From assembly GCF_000720255.1 (NCBI RefSeq), contig NZ_JOJE01000018.1:62001-126000 (forward strand): a DNA stretch of 64,000 nucleotides, read 5' to 3'. The notes beneath the pieces were generated by a model, which did not search any database, was not told the DNA's origin, and saw only the letters and a program-made list of their open reading frames with translations. The DNA is from Streptomyces griseus subsp. griseus (GTDB taxonomy: Bacteria > Actinomycetota > Actinomycetes > Streptomycetales > Streptomycetaceae). Position numbers and translations under genes: made by a program. Within the stretch, counting starts at the first letter, position 1; every line of letters starts with the position of its first letter. Positions 16,750-26,321 of the stretch are shown piece by piece.

Positions 16750-17397
16750 TTGCACCGCCGCCGTCGCACCGCGCTCCTGCTGTCCGCCGCGATCGTCGCG
16801 TCGGCCCCCCTCCTGTCCGCCTGCGGAAGCGATGCGCATCCGGGCGCGGCGGCCGTCGTCGGAGGCCAGCGGATCACCGTCTCCCAGCTGGAGAACCGGG
16901 TGAAGGAGGTGCGCTCCGCCCAGCGCGCGGCGGTGCGCGACGACGCGCAGTACGCGCAGGCGGTCGCCCAGACCGGCACCCTCACCCGGGACACCCTGCA
17001 CGGCATGGTCCTCGACCGGGTCCTCCAGCGCGCCGCCCAGGACGCCGGTGTCACCGTCGACCGCAACGAGGTCCAGCGGATGCGAGCGGGTCTGGAGCAG
17101 CAGGCCGGCGGGGCCAAGGGCCTGGAGGTGTCCTGGCTCCAGCAGTACGGGGTCCCGCCGCAGCGCCTCGACGAGAACCTGCGCCTCCAGCTGGAGGCGC
17201 AGAAGCTCGCCGCCCGGCTCGGCACCGACACCAGCCAGCCCGCCTTCTGGAAGGCCCTGTCCAAGGCATCCGAGGAACTGGCCGTCGACCTCAACCCGCG
17301 TTACGGCAGCTGGGACGTCCAGAAGGTCAGCAGGGTGGACGGGAAGACGCCGTGGGTACGTGAGGTCACGGCGTCGGGGACGCAGGAGTCGGCGTAA
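16750..17397 (+). CDS. SurA N-terminal-domain lipoprotein
   Basis: A 215-residue lipoprotein starting at TTG 16750, 6 bases after GGGAGG. The signal peptide HRRRRTALLLSAAIVASAPL ends in lipobox LLSAC (Cys25). The mature part VVGGQRITVSQLENRVKEVR to about residue 160 matches the SurA/PrsA N-terminal chaperone domain; the PPIase domain is missing. It is likely an extracytoplasmic folding factor anchored to the membrane. The protein ends just before a large inverted repeat that separates it from mazG. Confidence 0.87.
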   Translation: MHRRRRTALLLSAAIVASAPLLSACGSDAHPGAAAVVGGQRITVSQLENRVKEVRSAQRAAVRDDAQYAQAVAQTGTLTRDTLHGMVLDRVLQRAAQDAGVTVDRNEVQRMRAGLEQQAGGAKGLEVSWLQQYGVPPQRLDENLRLQLEAQKLAARLGTDTSQPAFWKALSKASEELAVDLNPRYGSWDVQKVSRVDGKTPWVREVTASGTQESA

Positions 17398-17406
17398 GGG
17401 CGCCGC

Positions 17407-17498
17407 AGCGGGGTTGTCCAGCGGGGTTGTCCACAGGCCAGGCGGACGGCTGATCATACGATCACTCCACGTCACCCGGCCTGTGGACAACCCCGCTG
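17407..17498. repeat. 21-bp inverted repeat with two DnaA boxes, plus 13-bp tandem repeat
   Basis: Arms 17419-17439 and 17478-17498 are perfect reverse complements with a 38-base loop. Each arm holds the Streptomyces-type DnaA box TTGTCCACA (17427-17435, and inverted 17482-17490). The left arm is preceded by a tandem copy of AGCGGGGTTGTCC (17407 and 17420). The loop contains TGATC-ATAC-GATCA. It lies 32 bases before the mazG start. Confidence 0.9.
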
Positions 17499-17529
17499 CG
17501 CTGTCCGCGGCGTGCGTTACGTTCGATGC

Positions 17530-18498
17530 GTGAACACATCCCGCCCCGAAGCCGCTCCCGGCCGCATCGTCCTGCTCACCACCTCTCACCGTGTCGCCCC
17601 CGGCCTGCTGTCCTGGCCCGCCTGGCAGGCGCTGCACGCGGCCGACCAGGTGCTGTGCGGGGACGGCGCGCACCCGCAGCTGCCCTATCTGCGCGAGGCC
17701 GGCATAACCGTCGACGAGGCGATCCCGACCTCCGAGGACCTGGTCGACGCCTGTGCCGGCGGCCGCACGGTGGTGGTCGTGGCGACCGGCGAGGGCGAAC
17801 CGACCCTGACGGACGGCCTCGCCCGCCTCGCCGGCTCCGGGCGCGTCCACATGCCGGAGCTGGAGCTGCTCCCCGCCTCCTACGACCTGCCCGGCGCCCG
17901 CCTCCTCGACCTCGTCCAGGTCATGGACCGAATCCGCGCCGAATGCCCCTGGTCGTCCCAGCAGACCCACAAGGGCCTCGCCAAGTACGGCATCGAGGAG
18001 GCGTACGAACTCGTCGAGGCGATCGAGGACGGCGACCGCGACGAACTCCGCGAGGAACTCGGCGACGTCCTGCTCCAGGTGGTCTTCCACTCCCGCATCG
18101 CCGAGGAGGACCCCGACACCCCCTTCTCCATCGACGACGTCGCGGGCACCATCGTCGCCAAGCTCATCCACCGCCACCCCCATGTCTTCGGCGACGAGAC
18201 CGCGTCGACCCCCGAGGAGGTCAAGGAGCACTGGCTGCGCACGAAGGCCGTCGAGAAGCAGCGCACATCGGTGACGGAGGGCGTCCCCCTCGGCCAACCG
18301 GGCCTGGCCCTCGCGGCGAAGCTGGCCTCCCGCGCCCGCACGGCGGCTCTCGACGTCCCGCTGCCCCGGGGTGAGGGCATCGGCTACGAGCTGCTGGCGA
18401 TGGCCGTACGGGCGGAGGCGGCCGGCGCCGACCCCGAGGCGGCGCTGCGGGCTGCGGCCCGGGCGTACCGGGACGCGATACGGGCGGCGGAGGGCTGA
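17530..18498 (+). CDS. mazG: MazG family nucleoside triphosphate pyrophosphohydrolase
   Basis: A 322-residue two-part protein. Residues about 10-115 (LLTTSHRVAPGLLSW to VVVVATGEGEPTL) resemble the tetrapyrrole-methylase-like N-terminal domain of YabN-type proteins. Residues about 120-240 are the MazG domain: LVQVMDRIRAECPW, GIEEAYELVEAIEDGD and ELREELGDVLLQVVFH give the E-E-x(n)-E-x2-E-x2-D metal-binding set. MazG hydrolyses non-canonical or excess NTPs to NMP and PPi, limiting mutagenesis and affecting the stringent response. GTG 17530 has no ribosome binding site; TACGTT (17518-17523) ends 6 bases before it, so the transcript is probably leaderless. Confidence 0.92.
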   Translation: MNTSRPEAAPGRIVLLTTSHRVAPGLLSWPAWQALHAADQVLCGDGAHPQLPYLREAGITVDEAIPTSEDLVDACAGGRTVVVVATGEGEPTLTDGLARLAGSGRVHMPELELLPASYDLPGARLLDLVQVMDRIRAECPWSSQQTHKGLAKYGIEEAYELVEAIEDGDRDELREELGDVLLQVVFHSRIAEEDPDTPFSIDDVAGTIVAKLIHRHPHVFGDETASTPEEVKEHWLRTKAVEKQRTSVTEGVPLGQPGLALAAKLASRARTAALDVPLPRGEGIGYELLAMAVRAEAAGADPEAALRAAARAYRDAIRAAEG

Positions 18499-18547
18499 CG
18501 CCACCGCTGACTCAGGACGGTCCGAGAAGGCCAGCTACCGTCAAGGA

Positions 18548-19819
18548 GTGACCAACACCCCTCAGCCCCCCACTCCCGCCCCCGACCTCTTCACCTGGGA
18601 GTTCGCGACCGACCCCTACCCCGCGTACGCCTGGCTGCGTGAGCACGCCCCCGTGCATCGGACGAAGCTGCCCAGTGGGGTCGAGGCATGGCTGGTCACC
18701 CGGTACGCCGACGCGAAGCAGACGCTGGCCGACCAGCGGCTCAGCAAGAACCCCGAGCATCACGACGAGCCCGCGCACGCCAAGGGCAAGACCGGTATTC
18801 CGGGCGAGCGCAAGGCCGAGTTGATGACGCATCTGCTCAACATCGACCCGCCGGACCACACCCGCCTGCGACGGCTCGTCAGCAAGGCCTTCACTCCCCG
18901 CAGGGTCGCCGAATTCGCGCCGAGGGTGCAGGAGCTCACGGACCACCTCATCGACCAGTTCGCCACCCGGGGCTCCGCCGACCTCATCCACGAGTTCGCC
19001 TTCCCCCTCCCCATCTACGCGATCTGCGACCTGCTCGGTGTCCCGCGCGAGGACCAGGACGACTTCCGGGACTGGGCGGGCATGATGATCCGGCACGGGG
19101 GTGGCCCCCGGGGCGGAGTCGCACGGTCGGTGAAGAAGATGCGCGGCTATCTCGCCGACCTCATCCACCGCAAGCGCGAGGCGCTCCCCGCCACGTCCGC
19201 GCCCGGCGAGGACCTCATCTCGGGCCTCATCCGCGCCTCCGACCACGGCGAGCACCTCACCGAGAACGAGGCGGCCGCGATGGCGTTCATCCTGCTGTTC
19301 GCCGGGTTCGAGACGACCGTGAACCTGATCGGCAACGGCACGTTCGCCCTCCTCACCCACCCCGGGCAACGGACCCGCCTCCAGGACTCCCTCGCGGCCG
19401 GACACACCGGTCTCCTGGAGACCGGCGTCGAGGAACTCCTGCGCTACGACGGCCCCGTCGAGCTCGCCACCTGGCGCTTCGCCACCGAACCGCTCAGCAT
19501 CGGCGGGCAGGACATCGCGGCCGGAGACCCCGTCCTCGTCGTACTCGCGGCCGCGGACCGGGACCCGGAGCGGTTCGCTGAGCCCGACGTCCTCGACCTC
19601 GGGCGGCGTGACAACCAGCACCTGGGGTACGGGCACGGCATCCACTACTGCCTCGGCGCGCCGCTGGCCCGGCTGGAGGGGCAGACCGCGCTCGCCACGC
19701 TCCTCACCCGCCTTCCCGACCTGCGACTCGCGGCGGACCCGGCGGACTTGAGGTGGCGGGGCGGTCTCATCATGCGGGGACTGCGCACACTGCCCGTGGA
19801 GTTCACGCCGCCACGGTGA
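18548..19819 (+). CDS. Cytochrome P450
   Basis: A 423-residue soluble P450 monooxygenase. Visible motifs: I-helix oxygen-binding FAGFETTVN, ExxR at 296-299, and the haem loop YGHGIHYCLG with the axial Cys368 (Tyr replaces the usual Phe at the loop start). Length and motifs fit the CYP105/107-like bacterial class using separate ferredoxin and reductase; no ferredoxin gene is adjacent. Substrate unknown. GTG 18548 is preceded by TACCGT ending 6 bases upstream, so it may have its own leaderless promoter although mazG ends only 49 bases before. Confidence 0.94.
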   Translation: MTNTPQPPTPAPDLFTWEFATDPYPAYAWLREHAPVHRTKLPSGVEAWLVTRYADAKQTLADQRLSKNPEHHDEPAHAKGKTGIPGERKAELMTHLLNIDPPDHTRLRRLVSKAFTPRRVAEFAPRVQELTDHLIDQFATRGSADLIHEFAFPLPIYAICDLLGVPREDQDDFRDWAGMMIRHGGGPRGGVARSVKKMRGYLADLIHRKREALPATSAPGEDLISGLIRASDHGEHLTENEAAAMAFILLFAGFETTVNLIGNGTFALLTHPGQRTRLQDSLAAGHTGLLETGVEELLRYDGPVELATWRFATEPLSIGGQDIAAGDPVLVVLAAADRDPERFAEPDVLDLGRRDNQHLGYGHGIHYCLGAPLARLEGQTALATLLTRLPDLRLAADPADLRWRGGLIMRGLRTLPVEFTPPR

Positions 19820-20002
19820 CGGAGCGAGTGCGCTGTGTACCCGATCCAGCCAGATGGCATGCATGCAACTCTGTGATCTTCACGTGATCTACGCGGCATT
19901 AACTTGTGACAAGTGATCGGCTGTCGATACGTTCACTCGTCAACGCGGCGTCTCGGCTTCACTCGCCGCGTGGGTACGTGCTGTCTCGCGAAAGGTCACC
20001 GC

Positions 20003-21040
20003 ATGCTCTCCGGGAACGGTCGCCACCGTCGCCCTCGTCAGGCTCCGGCTCTCCTCGTCGCCGCCGGAGTGACCGGCTCCGCCATCGCCATCCCGCTGCT
20101 CGGCGCAACGGGCGCGAGCGCGGCCGACGGCACCACGTGGGACAAGGTGGCCGACTGCGAGACCGGCGGCGCGTGGAGCGCCGACACGGGCAACGGGTTC
20201 TACGGCGGCCTGCACCTGAACCAGGAGCGCTGGGAGAAGTACGGCGGCCTGGAGTACGCCTCCAGTGCCGACAAGGCCAGCCGTTCCCAGCAGATAGCCG
20301 TCGCCGAGAAGGTCCTCGCCGACATCGGCCCCGGCGCCTGGCCCACCTGCGGACTGCTCTCCGGGCTCGGTTCGGACTCGGGTTCGTCCGGCGTCGACAC
20401 GGGCGCGGCCGACGAGGTCCCCTCGCGGGGTCTGGACAATTCATCCGGTTCGCCCGGATCGTCCAACTCCTCAGGTTCTTCCGAATCGTCCTCCGAGTCC
20501 TCCTCCGGTTCCTCCGGGGCGTCCGATCGGCCCTCGGATCCCGCCAGCGCTCAGGACGACTCCGCTACCGGATCCACCGAGAAGCCGTCCCCTTCATCCT
20601 CTTCGCCCTCTTCTTCCGCCGAGTCGGACAAGTCCGCGAAGTCTGATTCCTCCGCCGACTCCGGCGGGGAGGCTTCGCAGAGTCCCGAGAGTTCCCCCGC
20701 GGAGGACCGCACGGTCGGCAAGGCCGACGAATCGGACAAGGCGCAGCAAAGTGCCGGTTCCTGGAGTCTCGTCGACACCGGCTCCATCGGTGGCGGCACC
20801 GGTCGGCACCGCGGCGGCAGCGCCGACGAGGGCGCCGGCGAGAGCGTGGACGCCGGAGCGAAGGCGGCCTCCACCGGCCGTCACGCCTACACCGTCCGCC
20901 CCGGTGACACTCTGGCGTCCATCGCCGACTCCCTTGGCCTCGACGGCGGATGGTCCGAGCTCTACGCCGAGAACCGGCAGGCGATCGGTGCCGACCCGAA
21001 CAACATCTCCGCCGGTCAGACCCTTCGAGTCGGGGCCTAA
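20003..21040 (+). CDS. Resuscitation-promoting factor-like muralytic enzyme with LysM
   Basis: A 345-residue secreted protein: signal peptide to about residue 40 (GASA-AD), Rpf transglycosylase-like domain residues 42-115 (WDKVADCETGGAWS with the catalytic Glu53, GLHLNQERWEKYGG), a long Ser/Asp/Glu-rich linker (about 120-290), and a C-terminal LysM peptidoglycan-binding domain (YTVRPGDTL from residue 296). Rpf proteins cleave peptidoglycan and promote spore germination and exit from dormancy. AAAGG lies 8 bases before the ATG. It is a paralogue of the gene at 21411 but has no riboswitch in its 183-base upstream gap. Confidence 0.92.
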   Translation: MLSGNGRHRRPRQAPALLVAAGVTGSAIAIPLLGATGASAADGTTWDKVADCETGGAWSADTGNGFYGGLHLNQERWEKYGGLEYASSADKASRSQQIAVAEKVLADIGPGAWPTCGLLSGLGSDSGSSGVDTGAADEVPSRGLDNSSGSPGSSNSSGSSESSSESSSGSSGASDRPSDPASAQDDSATGSTEKPSPSSSSPSSSAESDKSAKSDSSADSGGEASQSPESSPAEDRTVGKADESDKAQQSAGSWSLVDTGSIGGGTGRHRGGSADEGAGESVDAGAKAASTGRHAYTVRPGDTLASIADSLGLDGGWSELYAENRQAIGADPNNISAGQTLRVGA

Positions 21041-21069
21041 TAGGGCGAAAAAGAGCGGGAGTTCACGCC

Positions 21070-21087
21070 ACATTTAGCGCTGAATGT
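21070..21087. promoter_or_regulatory. Near-perfect 18-bp palindrome between the rpf genes
   Basis: ACATTTAGCGCTGAATGT, palindromic apart from one symmetrical position, 30 bases after the first rpf stop and about 50 bases upstream of the rpfA promoter. It could be an operator or part of a terminator. Confidence 0.4.
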
Positions 21088-21134
21088 CCAATTTGGCGAA
21101 AGTGTGGGATGAGTCTCAGAAGCCCTGATCGTCT

Positions 21135-21164
21135 TTGAAATTCCGCGGTTCGCGTGTCTACGGT
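21135..21164 (+). promoter_or_regulatory. rpfA promoter
   Basis: TTGAAA (21135-21140), 18-base spacer, TACGGT (21159-21164). The expected transcript start near 21171 leaves a leader of about 240 bases that contains the riboswitch. Confidence 0.65.
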
Positions 21165-21182
21165 CATGACCGCTCGCCACCG

Positions 21183-22127
<945 letters not shown>

Positions 22128-22215
22128 CACGAGGGCTTCAGCCGGTCCATAGCGCCCTGATGGCCGTCTCCTCCACAGTGGGGGGACGGATGAGGGCCCC
22201 CGGCCCCCACGGGCT

Positions 22216-22262
22216 CCCCGCCCCGGTGCGTCGTCCCCCGTACGCACCGGGGCGGGGTTTTC
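22216..22262 (+). terminator. Strong terminator after rpfA
   Basis: Perfect 16-bp stem (22216-22231 with 22242-22257), 10-base loop, then TTTTCT. Confidence 0.9.
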
Positions 22263-22294
22263 TCTGCCCGTCTGCCGCTCGTTACCCGCCATCG

Positions 22295-22324
22295 ATTGTT
22301 CCGGCCGGGAACAATGTGTACCGT
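22295..22324 (+). promoter_or_regulatory. eno promoter overlapped by a perfect operator-like dyad
   Basis: ATTGTTCC-N5-GGAACAAT (22295-22315) is a perfect inverted repeat. The candidate -35 TTGTTC (22296-22301), 17-base spacer and -10 TACCGT (22319-22324) lie over it, so a bound protein would block polymerase. A second possible -10, TAGGCT, is near 22374. Confidence 0.6.
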
Positions 22325-22376
22325 CAGCCTGTCCACGAGGCGGTCGGTCGGCTGCCGATGCCCCGGGGGCGGTTAG

Positions 22377-23720
<1,344 letters not shown>

Positions 23721-23757
23721 CGGACTGACCGTCAGGGTCAACCCTTAGCCAGTCGTA

Positions 23758-23802
23758 CGTACGTCCCCGTACTCGGTCCCGTACCGTGTGCGGGGACGTA
23801 CG
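23758..23802. promoter_or_regulatory. 12-bp perfect inverted repeat upstream of divIC
   Basis: CGTACGTCCCCG (23758-23769) and CGGGGACGTACG (23791-23802) with a 21-base loop. It ends 25 bases before the divIC start and covers where a promoter or leader would be. No T-run follows, so an operator or mRNA structure is as likely as a terminator for eno. Confidence 0.55.
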
Positions 23803-23827
23803 CACGTGTGAAAGGGGAGACGCGGAC

Positions 23828-24304
23828 ATGGCCGTGAAGGACCGGGACCGTTTCTCCACCGCGACCAGGATCCGGTTGCTCGGCGAGCAGACGGCGGCCC
23901 GTGTCTACCGCTCCCAGACGAAGCGGCAGGCCCGCCGCTCCCGCCTGACCAGCCGGGCGGCGCTGCTCGCCCTGGTGCTGTGCACGCTGATCGTGGCCGT
24001 CGCCTACCCGATAAGGGCGTACGTCTCCCAGCGCGCCGAGATCGCCGATCTGGAGCGGGAGAAGGCACAGGCCAGACAGCGGGTCGAACAGCTGCGCGAC
24101 CTCAAGGCGCGCTGGCAGGACGACGCGTACGCGGAGCAGCAGATCCGGCAGCGGCTGCACTATGTGATGCCCGGCGAGACCGGTTACATCGTGATCGACC
24201 CGGCCGCGGCCAGGCAGGCACGCGCCGACCTGGTGGCGGCCGACCGCCCCTGGTACGTGAACGTCTGGGACGGGATCGACATGTCCGACGCGTCGGACCA
24301 GTGA
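23828..24304 (+). CDS. divIC: Septum formation initiator, DivIC/FtsB family
   Basis: A 158-residue bitopic protein: basic cytoplasmic N-terminus (residues 1-42), one transmembrane helix (about 43-64, AALLALVLCTLIVAVAYPI), then a periplasmic coiled coil (ISQRAEIADLEREKAQARQR-like, about 68-100) and the conserved FtsB/DivIC tail YAEQQIRQRLHYVMPGETGY. DivIC bridges FtsL and FtsQ in the divisome and is needed for sporulation septation in Streptomyces. GGGGAG precedes the ATG by about 8 bases. The neighbourhood eno-divIC-DUF501-ppx is conserved in actinobacteria. Confidence 0.93.
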   Translation: MAVKDRDRFSTATRIRLLGEQTAARVYRSQTKRQARRSRLTSRAALLALVLCTLIVAVAYPIRAYVSQRAEIADLEREKAQARQRVEQLRDLKARWQDDAYAEQQIRQRLHYVMPGETGYIVIDPAAARQARADLVAADRPWYVNVWDGIDMSDASDQ

Positions 24305-24337
24305 GACCCGACCAGCGAGACCGATAGAAAGACAGGC

Positions 24338-25900
24338 ATGGAAACGCCCCCGCCGACCACCCCGCGCACCGAGCCCACCGACGCCGACGTCGAGGCCTTC
24401 AAGCAGCAGCTCGGACGCCCGCCGCGCGGGCTGCGCGCGATCGCGCACCGGTGCCCGTGCGGCCAGCCGGACGTCGTCGAGACCGCCCCCCGCCTGCCCG
24501 ACGGCACGCCCTTCCCGACGCTGTACTACCTGACGTGCCCGCGCGCCGCCTCGGCGATCGGCACGCTGGAGGCGAACGGCGTCATGAAGGAGATGACGGA
24601 GCGGCTGCAGACCGATCCGGAACTCGCCGCCGCGTACCGTGCCGCGCACGAGGACTACATCGCGCGCCGTGACGCCATCGAGGTCCTGAAGGGCTTCCCC
24701 AGCGCGGGCGGGATGCCGGACCGGGTGAAGTGCCTGCACGTACTGGTGGGCCACTCGCTGGCCGCGGGGCCCGGTGTGAACCCGCTGGGCGACGAGGCGC
24801 TCGCGATGCTGCCGGAGTGGTGGCGCAAGGGCCCGTGCGTGCAGCCGCTCGTGGCGCCGGACCCGGCGGACGAGCACCCCGGCGAGGAGGGGACGGTCTC
24901 CGATCCCGCCGAGGCCCGCAGCGGTTCCCTCGCGGAGGCGCCCGCGGTGCCCGCCGGTTTCAGCCGCGTCGCGGCGGTCGACTGCGGTACGAACTCCATC
25001 CGCCTTCTCGTCGCGGACGTGAACGCCGAGACGGGTGAACTGCTGGAGCTGGACCGGCGCATGACGATCGTGCGGCTCGGCCAGGACGTGGACCGTACGG
25101 GCCGGCTGGCGCCCGAGGCGCTGGAGCGCACGTTCGCGGCGTGCCGCGAGTACGCGGACGTGATCCGCGAACTGGGCGCGGGCAAGGTGCGGTTCGTGGC
25201 CACGTCGGCCTCCCGGGACGCCTCCAACCGCGACGACTTCGTGCGCGGCGTGGTGGACATCCTCGGCGTCGAGCCCGAGGTCATCTCTGGCGAGCAGGAG
25301 GCGGAGTTCTCCTTCACCGGGGCGACGAAGGAACTCAAGGGGCGCGACGACCTCGCGCGGCCCTACCTCGTCGTGGACATCGGCGGCGGCTCGACCGAGT
25401 TCGTCGTCGGCGACGGCCACGTCCGCGCGGCGCGCTCCGTCGACGTCGGCTGCGTCCGGATGACCGAGCGGCACCTCGTGCGCGACGGCGCGGTCACCGA
25501 CCCGCCCACCGAGGAGCAGATCGCGGCGATGCGGGCCGACATCGAGGCGGCCCTCGACCTGGCCGGGGAGACCGTGCCCCTGCGCGAGGCACGCACCCTG
25601 GTCGGCCTCGCCGGTTCCGTGACGACGGTGTCGGCGATCGCCCAGAACCTCCCCGAGTACGACTCGACCGCCATCCACCACTCCCGCGTCTCCCGCGACA
25701 CCGTCCGCGAGATCACCGACCGCCTCCTGCGCTCCACCCACGCCGACCGCGCGGCCATCCCCTCCATGCACCCCGGCCGTGTCGACGTGATCGCGGCGGG
25801 CGCCCTCGTCCTCCTGTCGATCATGGAACGCGTCGGCGCCGAGGAGGTCGTGGTGAGCGAGCACGACATCCTCGACGGCATCGCCTTCTCGGTGGCGTAG
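24338..25900 (+). CDS. DUF501 protein fused in frame to a Ppx/GppA phosphatase
   Basis: One open frame of 520 codons covers two domains that are usually separate neighbouring genes. Residues about 16-165 are DUF501 (QLGRPPRGLRAIAHRCPCGQ; GGMPDRVKCLHVLVGH). Residues about 207-520 are an exopolyphosphatase/guanosine pentaphosphatase: VDCGTNSIRLLVADV (Asp215), DIGGGSTEFVVGDG (347), and LAGSVTTVSAI. The linker holds an internal start: GGAGG at 24934-24938, 8 bases before GTG 24947, which would give a 317-residue free Ppx. So the cell may make the fusion, the free phosphatase, or both. Ppx/GppA enzymes degrade polyphosphate or pppGpp. Confidence 0.92.
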   Translation: METPPPTTPRTEPTDADVEAFKQQLGRPPRGLRAIAHRCPCGQPDVVETAPRLPDGTPFPTLYYLTCPRAASAIGTLEANGVMKEMTERLQTDPELAAAYRAAHEDYIARRDAIEVLKGFPSAGGMPDRVKCLHVLVGHSLAAGPGVNPLGDEALAMLPEWWRKGPCVQPLVAPDPADEHPGEEGTVSDPAEARSGSLAEAPAVPAGFSRVAAVDCGTNSIRLLVADVNAETGELLELDRRMTIVRLGQDVDRTGRLAPEALERTFAACREYADVIRELGAGKVRFVATSASRDASNRDDFVRGVVDILGVEPEVISGEQEAEFSFTGATKELKGRDDLARPYLVVDIGGGSTEFVVGDGHVRAARSVDVGCVRMTERHLVRDGAVTDPPTEEQIAAMRADIEAALDLAGETVPLREARTLVGLAGSVTTVSAIAQNLPEYDSTAIHHSRVSRDTVREITDRLLRSTHADRAAIPSMHPGRVDVIAAGALVLLSIMERVGAEEVVVSEHDILDGIAFSVA

Positions 25901-25935
25901 GCCCCTTCTGAGCAGGCGTGGATCACGTATGAGCG

Positions 25936-25967
25936 CGTCCGAAGGGCTCGGAGGAACCCTTCGGACG
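25936..25967 (+). terminator. Hairpin after ppx
   Basis: Perfect 11-bp stem CGTCCGAAGGG / CCCTTCGGACG with a 10-base loop, 36 bases after the stop; no T-run, as is common for Streptomyces terminators. Confidence 0.65.
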
Positions 25968-25984
25968 GGCCTTGGCGGAAAAGT

Positions 25985-26094
25985 TCGTGAAGTTCTTCAC
26001 AAGGAAATCGGCACTCCTGAGCGACGAGAAGGGGTGCGTTGACCCTTCCGGGGGGCCGATGGGGCTTTGAACGTGTTCAGAAGCGTGATATGAG
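25985..26094 (+). promoter_or_regulatory. ndh upstream region with two Rex-like operators
   Basis: Site 1: TCGTGAA-N4-TTCACAA (25985-26002). Site 2: TTTGAACGTGTTCAGA (26066-26081), 13 of 16 matches to the Rex operator TGTGAACGCGTTCACA. Site 2 overlaps a possible promoter TTGAAC-N16-TATGAG (26067-26094). The rest of the 421-base gap up to 26321 shows no other gene; GATACT (26309-26314) lies 7 bases before the ATG and could be a leaderless promoter. Confidence 0.55.
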
Positions 26095-26321
26095 GGTGCG
26101 TGAGAGGGGGCCCGGAGGGCGGGTCGAGCGGTGGCTCACAGGGGTGCTCGCGGGCCAGAGAGGCAGCTCACGCGGCATTGACAACGGGCTGTAGTGCACA
26201 CGGGTTCCCGGTTGTCATCATGATGTGGATCACGCGGGCCGCGGAGGATAGCACACACCCCGTCAGAGCTTGTGAAGGGGCGCACGAGCGACCCCCCTGG
26301 AGCGGGTGGATACTCGATGGC

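Noticed and set aside
17407..17498. Chromosomal origin of replication
   Set aside because: Only two perfect DnaA boxes and no dnaA, dnaN or AT-rich unwinding region nearby.
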